A DNA stretch of 64,000 nucleotides from CAVRAW01 sp963716135 (lineage in GTDB: Bacteria > Planctomycetota > Planctomycetia > Pirellulales > JADZDJ01), in NCBI GenBank assembly GCA_963716135.1, contig OY970289.1, positions 1,178,001-1,242,000 on the forward strand. The letters run 5' to 3'. This document shows positions 53,084-62,193 of this stretch, one piece after another; position 1 is the first letter of the stretch, and each line of letters opens with the position of its first letter. The notes below the pieces were generated by a model, which saw only the letters and a program-made list of their open reading frames with translations, ran no database searches and was not told where the DNA came from. The translations under genes and the position numbers were made by a program.

Positions 53084-55198
53084 TTAAGAGGCCTCGACGG
53101 CTCCTGTCTCGGGCAATCCGTCGGGCATGTGATCGACGAAGCTGGCCAATGAGCGGCTTTTGCACGGCTGCTGCAGCTTCCGGACGGCCTTGGCTTCGAT
53201 CTGCCGCACGCGCTCCCGCGTCACGGCGAAAATTTGCCCCACCTCTTCCAAGGTATACGCATAACCATCCACTAGTCCATACCTCAATTTGAGGATTTCG
53301 CGCTCCCGGTAGCTCAGCTCGTTCAGCACGTCGTTGATCCGATCCTTCAGCGCTTGCCGATTTACATCGTACAGGGGGTCGTCTTCCCGATGATCTTCGA
53401 TGAACTCGCCGAAGAAACTGTCGTCGTGATCTCCCATCGGCTGGTCCAGCGACAAGGGCTGCCGCGTGATTTTCATGATGCAGCGGGTGTCGTCCAGCGA
53501 CAGGCCGGCCGCCGCCGCCGCTTCTTCTACGGTCGGTTCGCGGCCCGTTTCCTGGATGAGGTCGCGAGTGACCGCGCGGATTTTGCCCATCGTGTCGATC
53601 ATGTGCACCGGCAAACGGATGGTCCGGCTTTGATCGGCGATGGCCCGGGTGATGGCCTGGCGAATCCACCAGGTGGCGTAAGTGGAGAATTTATACCCCC
53701 GGGCGTGCTCAAACTTATCGACCGCCCGCATCAAGCCGGTGTTCCCTTCCTGAATCAAGTCGAGGAAGCTGAGTCCGCGATTGCGATATTTCTTGGCGAT
53801 GGACACCACTAGCCGCAGATTGCCGGCCGATAGGACACGCTTGGCTTCGTCGTACTGGAACTGCAGACCGACGGTGCGCCGGCTGCGGCGCTCGAGCGTG
53901 GAGGGGCTTTCCAGGGTGATTCGCATCAATTGGCGGAGTTCCCGGCGCAGTTCGTCGACCGAGCCCAGTTCGCCCCCTTTGCCGCTGGCCAGTTGATCGC
54001 GAAGCACGACCATGCGGCGCGAAATTTCGGCCTGTTTTTCCAACAGCGGTTGCAGGCGGCCGATCCGCAAGTTCAATTCTTCGATCAGCCGCACGGCCTT
54101 ATTGCGGCGCCGCAGCAGCCGGCGCCACGCTTCGTTGCGTTTGACCAAGGGGGCGGTGCGGCTGATGGCGATGCGGAAGTCGGCGCGGTTGCGGCGAAGC
54201 AGATGGGCCAACGTGACCAGGTTCGGCGTCAGGCGCAGCAGAATCTTCTTTTTCATGGCGGTGTTAGTCACCGACACTTCAATCGTGCGGTCCAGCCGCA
54301 ACTGGCCGTCGCGCACTCTTTCCAACAGCGCGGCTGCGCCCTGCAGCAGGTAGTCGCTGGCCAGCATGTTGTGGCGGAAACGGCGGCGAGTGAATTCGAT
54401 GCGCTTGGCGGATTCGACTTCCTGATGCCGCGTAAGCAGGGGGATTTCGCCCATCTGCATCAGGTACATCCGCACGGGATCGTCGATCTGATCGTCCGAT
54501 CCTTCGCCGGCGGCCTCGATCTCGGGATCCAATTCCGGCGTCTCAAACGCGGCCTCGTCATCAACCGCTAAACGATCGACGGGGTCGGCTCCCAGACCGG
54601 GCCTCGCCGTTCCGTTTTTTCCGCCGGCGGCGGCGTGACCGCTGCCGCCATGGGAAAATCGCGCTCGGCCGCGCTGAGGAGTAGGGGCACGCAAGGACGG
54701 TTTGTGGGCGGAACTCTTGCGGTTTTTGGGCAAAGGAGGCTCCTGCTGGCGTCGCATCGGGGAAGCGGTCGTCAATTCCGCCTTGATGGCGGGGGAAACA
54801 TCGATCGAATTAAGCACTCCAGGTGCCGTGGGTCCCGATGCGTTTGGCGACGGCGGCGGAACGTTTGGAATAGATGAGACTTGCGCGATCACATTCCGCT
54901 CCGAACTCGGTCCGACTCGAACATCAAATGTTGTCTTGCTGCTACGTTGCCTTGGTCGAACGTTGCTCGGCGGCAACAACGGTTGAGCGTCCGCCGCATG
55001 CATGCCCCTCAAAATCGTTACGTTCCGAGGGTGGCTCGCGGTTCGAACAAAGCGCGCGGAATTTTGATCGCTGGGGTGCTTACCGCTGAGCCGAGCTTCA
55101 TTTGGATCGAATCGTGCCCACGGAGTGGATTTCGGCGACGATCGCCGACTAGCGTGAACCTTCGCTGCGTGGCTCGCATTGCGCATCGGAGTAGACAT
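53084..55198 (-). CDS. RpoD-like RNA polymerase sigma factor
   Basis: A 704-residue sigma-70 family protein. Region 1.2 is DDPVRMYLMQMGEIPLLTRH (near residue 240), followed by a long charged non-conserved segment. Region 2 contains NLRLVVSIAKKYRNRGLSFL and the -10-binding FSTYATWWIRQAITRAI, region 3 is complete, and region 4.2 is TLEEVGQIFAVTRERVRQIE. The N-terminal 235 residues are Pro/Ser/Arg-rich and probably disordered, unlike region 1.1 of E. coli. The start is 55198, with AGGAGG seven bases upstream. It could be the primary sigma factor or a close paralogue. Confidence 0.88.
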   Translation of the reverse strand: MSTPMRNASHAAKVHASRRSSPKSTPWARFDPNEARLSGKHPSDQNSARFVRTASHPRNVTILRGMHAADAQPLLPPSNVRPRQRSSKTTFDVRVGPSSERNVIAQVSSIPNVPPPSPNASGPTAPGVLNSIDVSPAIKAELTTASPMRRQQEPPLPKNRKSSAHKPSLRAPTPQRGRARFSHGGSGHAAAGGKNGTARPGLGADPVDRLAVDDEAAFETPELDPEIEAAGEGSDDQIDDPVRMYLMQMGEIPLLTRHQEVESAKRIEFTRRRFRHNMLASDYLLQGAAALLERVRDGQLRLDRTIEVSVTNTAMKKKILLRLTPNLVTLAHLLRRNRADFRIAISRTAPLVKRNEAWRRLLRRRNKAVRLIEELNLRIGRLQPLLEKQAEISRRMVVLRDQLASGKGGELGSVDELRRELRQLMRITLESPSTLERRSRRTVGLQFQYDEAKRVLSAGNLRLVVSIAKKYRNRGLSFLDLIQEGNTGLMRAVDKFEHARGYKFSTYATWWIRQAITRAIADQSRTIRLPVHMIDTMGKIRAVTRDLIQETGREPTVEEAAAAAGLSLDDTRCIMKITRQPLSLDQPMGDHDDSFFGEFIEDHREDDPLYDVNRQALKDRINDVLNELSYREREILKLRYGLVDGYAYTLEEVGQIFAVTRERVRQIEAKAVRKLQQPCKSRSLASFVDHMPDGLPETGAVEAS

Positions 55199-55222
55199 CT
55201 GAGTTCCTCCTTCGCACGGCAT

Positions 55223-56024
55223 GATGCTCTGCTGGCGCGCCGAACGATACGCTGTTCACTTTGAAGAATGCACGGCCTATTTGAATCCGCGCAGCAGCGC
55301 ACGCAGCCCGATCGATTGCCATAGACTCGCACGCGCGGATTCGTCGATCCGCCGTCGGTCGGCACGTTCGCACCGACGCCGCACGCTCAGGTGGAACGTA
55401 CCTGATCTACGGTCGGGAAATCGTTGATCAAGAAAAATTGAGGGCGGGACCCAGCGGGCGCCGAGCCCCGCCCTCACAAACATCGGAACGAGAAGATGCT
55501 CAATGGATGTGATAACTCAGATGCAACCTCTTCATCGTTCCAGACAATCCTCCGCCCCGAAGCCGGGCAGTGAACCCGGCGCCCCCCACATCCTCAGCCC
55601 CAAAAACTCCGGAAGATAAAATTGCGCGATGGCGAACGCCGCTACGAAATGATTTGGCTTCGACAGAATCGCAACTCCGGCACGCAAAATGGATGCCTTC
55701 GGGCCAACGCAACTTATGTGCCAATGGCGGAAGCCGGCGTTTTTCCCGGCAAATGTCGATTTGGGCGCAGTGCGCTTGCCAGCATCGGCACGGCTCCAAG
55801 CGCCATTTCGAGACGAGTAATCTCAAATCGGGAGACGTCCGATTTGCCGCCGGCAGCTCCCAGGCGATGAGGTGTCCGGCCTTTCGCTGCACGATTTTTT
55901 GCGATTTTTACCTACCCGCTTTCGAGACCCGGTTTTCACGGGTGTCATCTTTATATAATCCGTCTAATCGGAACCAACTTGGAGGAATTTCTCTTTCCTC
56001 GATTCGAAAACTGGCGCAAAATGA
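55223..56024. other. Intergenic stretch without a supported gene
   Basis: About 800 bases between the divergent sigma gene and the leader RNA. Open frames on both strands (for example 55500-55892 minus and 55570-56028 plus) show no family and no ribosome binding site. The stretch contains a minus-strand terminator-like hairpin (55440-55475). Confidence 0.5.
55431..55475 (-). terminator. Rho-independent terminator-like hairpin, minus strand
   Basis: On the minus strand, GAGGGCGGG pairs with CCCGCCCTC (9 bp, 55467-55475 with 55440-55448, 18-base loop) and is followed by AATTTTTCTTG. The stem also belongs to the dispersed GC-rich repeat type. If it functions, some transcript approaches the sigma gene from the right, but no gene for it is recognised. 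Confidence 0.45.
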
Positions 56025-56051
56025 TTGACGGAGCCGGCCATTTTTTGATAC
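56025..56051 (+). promoter_or_regulatory. Candidate promoter of the leader RNA
   Basis: TTGACG (56025-56030) and TGATAC (56046-56051) are separated by 15 bases; the spacing is short and the -10 match moderate. It would start transcription near 56058, upstream of the small frame with a strong ribosome binding site. Confidence 0.35.
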
Positions 56052-56113
56052 CACTGACGCCAGCGGTCATACGCGGTTCGATTCCTGTTTCTCATTTCTG
56101 ACAGGAGGGCGCC

Positions 56114-56158
56114 ATGTCGAATCCACCGGGCTGGAGTTTCTGGGAAGTTGCCACGTGA
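56114..56158 (+). CDS. 14-residue candidate leader peptide
   Basis: The frame MSNPPGWSFWEVAT has a perfect AGGAGG seven bases before the ATG. It carries two Trp residues three positions apart. Its last codons (56140-56152) are the left arm of a hairpin with 56159-56171 (12 of 13 bp). The same bases can instead pair with GCAACTTCC at 56181-56189. A terminator follows at 56226. This looks like a translation-controlled attenuator, or a small peptide gene with a stable 3' structure. I do not recognise the peptide. Confidence 0.45.
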   Translation: MSNPPGWSFWEVAT

Positions 56159-56189
56159 GGCACCTTCCCAGCGATTGCTCGCAACTTCC
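56140..56189 (+). promoter_or_regulatory. Mutually exclusive hairpins over the leader peptide
   Basis: Segment 1 (56140-56152, CTGGGAAGTTGCC) can pair with segment 2 (56159-56171, GGCACCTTCCCAG) or, through its inner GGAAGTTGC, with segment 3 (56181-56189, GCAACTTCC, 9 of 9). A ribosome on the leader frame would cover segment 1. Confidence 0.45.
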
Positions 56190-56225
56190 AACTTCCTTGG
56201 TTTTCCGCCGACACAGGTACGGCGA

Positions 56226-56260
56226 CCCGCCCTGCGAATCCCCGCTGGGCGGGTTTTTTT
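56226..56260 (+). terminator. Rho-independent terminator
   Basis: The stem CCCGCCC (56226-56232) / GGGCGGG (56247-56253) with a 14-base loop is followed by seven T (56254-56260). This is the best terminator in the window. Confidence 0.8.
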
Positions 56261-56333
56261 ATGCGCTCGATGCGGCAGCATTCGGCTCGAAGATGCGTCG
56301 GAAACCGCTACATCGTAATACCTTGCAAGCAGC

Positions 56334-56363
56334 TTGGTTGCAGGAAGGCGATGCCCGTATAAT
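56334..56363 (+). promoter_or_regulatory. Promoter for a leaderless mRNA
   Basis: TTGGTT (56334-56339), an 18-base spacer and the perfect TATAAT (56358-56363) lie only six bases before the ATG at 56370. Transcription would start at or next to the start codon. Confidence 0.55.
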
Positions 56364-56369
56364 TGCAGG

Positions 56370-56927
56370 ATGATTCCAGAGCCGGCTGGGGATACTCCTG
56401 CCACGCAGCGAGTTCCGCAATTTCGATTGCGGACCCTGTTTTTGCTGATCGCCATGTTGGCGGTATTGTTTGCCGTGATGGGCTCGATCGGCCCGATTGC
56501 CTCCGCGGCGCTACTGTTGTTTTTGTGCATGGCCGGGCTGCACGTTGCCGGCAACGCCTTGGGCACGACGCTGCGCGACGACTCTTCCGCTCGGTTCCGC
56601 TGGCAGGACGCAGCGGCGGCTGAATCGAACTCAAAGCCCGCTGCGAAGCGTTCGACTATGACTGCCCCGCGTTTGAGCGAACATACGCCGCTGGGGTGGA
56701 TTCGTTACGCTATATTCATCTTCGGGGCGTTGGTCGGCGGAGCGCTCGGCGGTCTGGCGTTCGGACAATTGACCAGCTCCCCCGCTCAACTGGCGGTGGG
56801 AGTGACGTCGTTTGCGGTCCTGGGCGCTTTCTTCGGCTTTCTGGCGGGCAGCTTCCTGGCGATCTTGCTGTGCGCCTGGAACCAGGCGGCTCGCGAACCG
56901 CTTAAGGCAGATATCGAAGCCGGCTAA
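56370..56927 (+). CDS. Membrane protein with planctomycete RLRTLF motif
   Basis: A 185-residue protein with a short cytoplasmic start (VPQFRLRTLFLLIAMLAV), four hydrophobic segments (about 23-38, 41-60, 117-135 and 140-172) and a polar middle. The FRLRTLF...L start is common in planctomycete membrane proteins of unknown function. It ends about 100 bases before the first dynamin-like GTPase gene and may be expressed with it. The start at 56370 fits the TATAAT six bases upstream. Confidence 0.65.
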   Translation: MIPEPAGDTPATQRVPQFRLRTLFLLIAMLAVLFAVMGSIGPIASAALLLFLCMAGLHVAGNALGTTLRDDSSARFRWQDAAAAESNSKPAAKRSTMTAPRLSEHTPLGWIRYAIFIFGALVGGALGGLAFGQLTSSPAQLAVGVTSFAVLGAFFGFLAGSFLAILLCAWNQAAREPLKADIEAG

Positions 56928-57025
56928 TCACCCCCTTTGTCCGGGATACGAAACTGATTACCAATCACCGACCTTCGAGTTCCGTCCTGCCGAACTATCG
57001 GCGGTGGTCCGTCCAAATCGAGGAG

Positions 57026-58796
57026 TTGGCCTCTGTCGTTCGATCGCTGGAGGCGCAGGCGCGCGATTTAGGCCTGGCGGACCCCTCCGGCGAAGCTTGG
57101 GAAGGCGCATTGTTTCAAAAACTGGTGCCCCAGACCCAGCATGACCCGTTTCTGATCGTCGCCGTCGCCGGCGGCACGAACACGGGCAAGAGCGTGATTT
57201 TCAATCATCTGGCTGGCGGCGTGGTCAGCCGTGCGCATCCCAACGCCACTCAAACGCGGCATCCGGTCTGCCTGATGCCGCAGAATTTCGCTCAGCGAGG
57301 CGACCTGGCCGAGGTGTTTCCCGATTTTGAACTCCGGCCGTGGACCAATGAAGACGACCCGCTCGGCGAAGGCCCCGATCAATCGCTCTTCGTGCGCGAA
57401 GATCCCCTGGGCCGCCAGTCTGTCGCGGTTATTGCTGCTGGATACGCCCGACGTCGACGGCACGTTGAAAACCAATTGGCGTCGGGCCGACCTGGTGCGA
57501 CATGCCGCCGACGTGCTGGTGTGCGTGCTCACACAGCAAAAGTACAACGATGCCGCTATTCGCGAGTTCTTTCGCGCCACCGCGGAAGCGGAAAAGACCG
57601 TGATTGTGGTGTTCAACATGGTCCATTGGCCTCGGCAGCGCGAGCTGTGCTCCGGCTGGCTGGAGCAGTTCACTAGCGAAACCGGCGTTCAGCCCGCCGC
57701 GGTCTACGCCGTGCCCTGGGACCCGGAAGCGGCCGAGCAGAACCGTTTGCCTTTTTATCCGCTTTCCGAAGGAGCATCGGATCTGCGGGAAGACCTGGCC
57801 GAATTGCAATTCGACGCGATCAAAATCCGTTCGCTGGCCGGCAGCTTGCGGCGCGTGATCGACGAAGCCGACGGCTTGCCGGCCTTCCTGGAGTCGATCG
57901 ACAACCGGGCCGCGGAATATGCCGGGGCCCGAGACTTGCTGGATCACGACATTCGCAAGCAGGATGTGGAACTGCCCGACTTGCCGCGCAAGCTGGTTTG
58001 GGACGAGATTTGGAAATGGCTGGAATGCCGACGCACCCGGTTCGATCGCTGGATTCATGGGACCTATCGCGCGCTGAGCGACATGGTCACCTCGCTGTGG
58101 CGGCGCGATCCGGCCGAGACGCTGGAGGATTTTCGGCGGGCCGAGTTCGAGCGCCTGCAAGCCGCGCTGGCCGCTAAGCTCGATCAGTTGGAGCGGCTGC
58201 GGCGCGGAGGAAACGCGATTCTCAGCCGTGAATTGGCCGCGGTCTTGGGCGGTCTGGAGCGCTCGCAGCTATTCGCCGAACTCCAGCGCCGCCACGCCTC
58301 TGCGCCGCTGGTGACCGACGGCTATCGCCAGTTCATTCACGATCAACTCGACGAATTCGAACGGCAGAATCCCGCACTGGTAAAGGGGATCACGGGGGCA
58401 CTGGTGGCTACGGCCGTGGTCCGGCCGGCGATTAGCGTGGGGCTGGCCGTCGTCGGCGCCCACGGCGTCGAGTTGGCCGCCGGGCATTGGGCCATTTCAT
58501 GGGTGGGCGACGTCGCCGTAGGGACCGCCACGGCCGCGGCGGGCGAAGCCGTGACTGTGCCCACCGGCCAATTGGCGCTTAAGGCCCTGCTCAGCGGACT
58601 GTTTGCCCAGTTCTACTTGGAACGGGTGAAGCTGCTGACCAAAACTCTCGACGATCTGGTGCTGGGACCCGTCGTGGATCGTTTGAATCGTCTGGCCGCT
58701 GCTGGAAATAATGCCGATCGTCAACGCGCTGCCAAACTAATTGCCGAATTGCGTGACTCTATGGACCAGGCGACGGTCACACAATCATGCCATTAA
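57026..58796 (+). CDS. Dynamin-like membrane GTPase 1, frameshifted
   Basis: About 590 residues after repair. G1 is AGGTNTGKS, G3 is LLLDTPDVDG, and a classical NKxD is missing (FNMVHW at its place). The C-terminal half is helical, with a hydrophobic stretch (ALVATAVVRPAISVGLAVVG...) that may insert in membrane. Near 57419 one extra T (CAG-T-CTG) separates the P-loop half from the G3 half; removing it gives GRQLSRLLLLDTPD. TTG at 57026 is the first standard start, but the frame reads family-like further left (YRRWSVQIEE), so the true start is uncertain. The stop overlaps GTPase 2 by 10 bases. Confidence 0.75.
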
Positions 58797-60635
58797 CCGA
58801 CGACTTGCCGGCTCAGCTTCGTTTGGCCGAATTCGACCGGCTGGTGACCGGCGTTCGCTCCTGGGTCGAAAGCGCCCCTGCGTGGCCGCCGATGGATCGT
58901 GCGCGGGCGTTGTGGGCGAGGATTTCATCCCGGTTGGATCAATTGCGGCTCGACCTGGATCGGGTCCTGGTGGTGGGAGTCGTCGGCGGCACCGGCACCG
59001 GCAAAAGCACGCTGCTCAACGCCCTGGCCGGGCAGCGTGTGTGCGCGGCGGGCGACGTCGAGCGTCCCACCACGCGGCGGCCGGTGGTGCTGGCGCATCC
59101 GGAGATCGACGTTTCACAATTGGAATTCAATGGCGAGCAGCCGGAAGTGCATCGGCTGGCGCTGCCGATGTTGGAGCACATGATTCTTATCGATTGCCCC
59201 GATCCAGATACGCAAAGCCGAAATGGATCGGGCGCGGAAGCGGCCCATACCCATAACAACCAAAACCTGGAAACGCTGCGGCGAATTCTGCCGCAGTGCG
59301 ACGTGCTGCTGTGCACCGGCACTGCCCAAAAGTACAAAACGCATGCCGTGGCGGACGAATTGCTCAAATATGCTCCCGGCCGACAGGCAGTCTTCGTGCA
59401 AACCCATGCGGCGGTGGATGCCGACATCACGGCCGATTGGCAGCGGCAGCTCCAAACGCAAGGCTTTGACGTGCCGCAAATGTTCCGCCTCGATACGGAA
59501 GAGGCGCTTGAGCGCATTGAACAGCATCGTCCGCTGCCGCCCGAATTCGCCCGGTTGGTAGATTTCCTCAACAGCGAGCTTGCTGGCCGGGCTCGGCATC
59601 GGATTCTTCGGGCCAATGCGCTGGATTTGCTCGCCTGGTTTCTCGACGAGGTGCAATGCGACATCAACGGCGCATTGCCGGCTTTGGAAAAGCTAGAGGC
59701 GGCGATTCGGCGCAGCGGGCTCGCCTGTTCGACAGCGTCCGCCGCCATTTGGACGAGCAACTGCGCGGCCATCAAGGAGTGTGGCGGGCACGGCTATTGC
59801 GCGAGGTGACGCTGCGCTGGAGCTGGGGGCCGTTTGCGGCGTTTTTGCGGCTGCTGGGTTCGGCACGTTCGTGGCTCAATTTTGTTCCGGCGCTGCGGCG
59901 CGCGGGTTGGCGCCGATGCTGGTGGCCGGCGGCATTGGGGCCGGCAAGGCGGTGGCCGACCGGGTGCGACAAGCGTGGAGCGAAGGAAACTGGCTGGCGG
60001 CGGCAGATCTGGGCATCAGCCCGGGCGATTTGGCGCAATCGCAAAGCGTGCTGGCGGGCTTCGCTCACGAAGCGGGAATTTCGACGAATCTTTCCTTGAC
60101 GAGCGCAAGCGATGAAGCGTCGCTCACTTCGGCGGCGCAGCGGCTGCATCAACGGATCGACGCGGAAATTGGCGAAACGATCCAAAAGCGCGCGTCGCGC
60201 AAGGCTGGTGCATTTTTTCATGGACTGGTGGAATTGCTGTTCGTCGCCCTGCCGGCAGTGCTGCTTTATCGCCTGGCGAAGAACTTTTTCTACGACCACT
60301 TGTGGATGGAGTCGTCGCAGCCGCTGTTGGGACTGGACTTCCTCGCCCAGTCAGCGTTGTGGTTGCTGGTGTGGGGATTGCTCTTGCGCGGCTGGCTGGC
60401 CTGGAGACTTCAGCTTGGGTTGAAACGAGATTTGGGTAAATTGCTCGATCAGTTAACGCCCGACGAAGTGTTGGGGCCATTGTTTAGCGACTTCGCCGGG
60501 CCGGCTGCCAGAATTCGCGAGGCCGCCGCTCAGCTTCCGCCCTGGCGAACGGAACTCGAGCAACTTGGACGCGATTTGGAAGCCAAGGGCGCCTGGCAAC
60601 TCGGACGTTTGCGAAGTCGAGCGCCGGCTCTATAA
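58787..60635 (+). CDS. Dynamin-like membrane GTPase 2, two indels
   Basis: About 616 residues after repair. G1 is GGTGTGKSTLLNALAG, G3 is IDCPDPDTQ, and there is no NKxD (QTHAAVDAD instead). The C-terminal part carries two hydrophobic segments (LVELLFVALPAVLLYRLAK and LWLLVWGLLLRGWLAW). Frames change near 59720 (a missing base, then LFDSVRRHLDEQL) and near 59905 (then APMLVAGGIGAGKAVADR). It overlaps GTPase 1 by 10 bases, so both are made together. Paired dynamin-like proteins usually act as hetero-oligomers on membranes; that role is inferred. Confidence 0.75.
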
Positions 60636-60636
60636 T
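60609..60636 (+). promoter_or_regulatory. Promoter inside the GTPase 2 end, near-leaderless
   Basis: TTGCGA (60609-60614), a 16-base spacer and the perfect TATAAT (60631-60636), which overlaps the stop codon of GTPase 2, lie nine bases before the ATG at 60646. The predicted 5' leader is only two or three bases. Confidence 0.5.
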
Positions 60637-60645
60637 CAGCCGCAA

Positions 60646-62190
60646 ATGACGCGGCGATTTTTTCTCTGTTGCCGGCCCCCTGCCCTGCTCTGGCAGTTCA
60701 TCGCCGCAGTTCTGTTAGCCGCAGTGTTCGTTCGTGCGGCATCGGCCGACGCGCTGGACGAAATCCAGAAGCGCGGCACGCTGCGTTGGGGCGGCGATCA
60801 AGAAGGGGGCGGCCCTTATGTGTTTCCCGATCCCAAAGATCCCAACCATCTGCTGGGATTTGAAGTCGAACTGGCCGAGCTACTGGCCGGCGAACTCGGC
60901 GTGAAAGCACAATTCCAACAGGGCCAGTGGGAAGAAATACCGCAAATGCTGGGCAACCAGATCGACATGGCGCTTAATGGCTTTGAGCGCACCCCGGCGC
61001 GGCTGCGCGATTATCTTTGCACGCGCCCCTATTACGCCTTTGGCCTGCAGTTGATGGCCAAGCGCGACGGGCCGCTGAAATCGTGGAAGCAGATGAAGGC
61101 CGCCAAGCCCGACGGCAACCCTTGGCACGTGGGCGTGCTTGGTGGATCGCAAGCGGACGAATACTTGAAAGACCTTCGCGATCACGAGGGTTATCAGGTC
61201 GAAGTCGTCTCATACAACGGCAACACCGATCCGATGGAGCACGTGCAAACCGGCGTGCTTGATGCCACTGTGGCCGACGATTGCGCCGCGAATTACTACA
61301 TCGATCGCTTCCCGGAATTGAATCTCATCGGTTGGCCTGTCGAGGGCGGCTATTACGTGGTTCTGGTGGCCCACGACGAACCGCGGCTGGTGGAAGCGCT
61401 CAATTCAGCGCTCGGAAAGCTGATCGCCGACGGTCGATTGAAATCGCTTTACGACCGCTGGAACCTCGACGGCCGGTATCAAATGCTGATGCTCCGCGGC
61501 GCCGCCGAAGCCCCGCCGGCCGAAACCTTTTCCTTCAGCGAGGTTCTGTCGCGCAACTTATCCACACTACTCAAGGCCGCCGGCATGACGGTGTTTCTGT
61601 CGATCGTTTCGTTTCCGCTGGCGATTGCCATTGGCATCGGCGTGGCGATCGGCCGGATGTACGGGCCGTGGATCATCGCCAAGCCCTTGGGGTTTTACGT
61701 GGAAGTGCTGCGCGGCACACCGCTGATGCTGCAACTATTCGCCATTTTCTTCCTGCTGCCCAAAATCGGCCTGGCGCTGCCGGCCATTGTCGCAGCCATC
61801 GCCGGCCTGGCGATCAACTACTCGGCGTACGAATCGGAAATCTATCGCGCCGGATTGCAGGCTGTTCCCCGCGGCCAGATGGAAGCGGCGCTGGCCTTGG
61901 GCATGCGCCGCGGCCTGGCCATCCGCCGCATCATTTTGCCGCAAGCTTTCCGGATTGTCATTCCGCCGGTCACGAACGACTTCATCGCCCTGTTCAAAGA
62001 CACCTCGGTCTGTTCGGTAATCACGATCGTGGAACTCACCAAAAGCTATTCGATCCTGGCGCTCAGCACCGGCGCCATCGTGCAATTGGCGATCATTACT
62101 TCCGTGCTGTACATGCTGATGAGCTTCCCGCTTTCGGTATTCGCCCGCTGGAGCGAACGCCGCCTAGCCGCGGAAGGAAAGGCTATTTGA
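60646..62190 (+). CDS. Fused amino-acid ABC substrate-binding protein and permease
   Basis: A 514-residue protein. A signal or anchor helix (about 16-38) is followed by a type 3 solute-binding domain (about 43-285, DEIQKRGTLRWGGDQEGGGP, LLGFEVELAELLAGELGV). A His/Glu/Gln/Arg-type permease domain follows (about 305-505) with the EAA loop EAALALGMRRGLAIRRIILP. Such fusions, as in GlnPQ-like systems, import polar amino acids. The start at 60646 is set by the signal helix and the TATAAT nine bases upstream; longer reading would enter the GTPase gene. It pairs with the ATPase 3 bases downstream. Confidence 0.92.
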   Translation: MTRRFFLCCRPPALLWQFIAAVLLAAVFVRAASADALDEIQKRGTLRWGGDQEGGGPYVFPDPKDPNHLLGFEVELAELLAGELGVKAQFQQGQWEEIPQMLGNQIDMALNGFERTPARLRDYLCTRPYYAFGLQLMAKRDGPLKSWKQMKAAKPDGNPWHVGVLGGSQADEYLKDLRDHEGYQVEVVSYNGNTDPMEHVQTGVLDATVADDCAANYYIDRFPELNLIGWPVEGGYYVVLVAHDEPRLVEALNSALGKLIADGRLKSLYDRWNLDGRYQMLMLRGAAEAPPAETFSFSEVLSRNLSTLLKAAGMTVFLSIVSFPLAIAIGIGVAIGRMYGPWIIAKPLGFYVEVLRGTPLMLQLFAIFFLLPKIGLALPAIVAAIAGLAINYSAYESEIYRAGLQAVPRGQMEAALALGMRRGLAIRRIILPQAFRIVIPPVTNDFIALFKDTSVCSVITIVELTKSYSILALSTGAIVQLAIITSVLYMLMSFPLSVFARWSERRLAAEGKAI

Positions 62191-62193
62191 GCC

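Noticed and set aside
55500..55892. Minus-strand frame of 130 codons before the terminator-like hairpin
   Set aside because: No family similarity, no ribosome binding site, and composition typical of a chance frame.
56075..56085. tRNA or tmRNA T-loop-like GGTTCGATTCC
   Set aside because: The flanking bases do not form a T-stem or acceptor stem, so it is a chance match.
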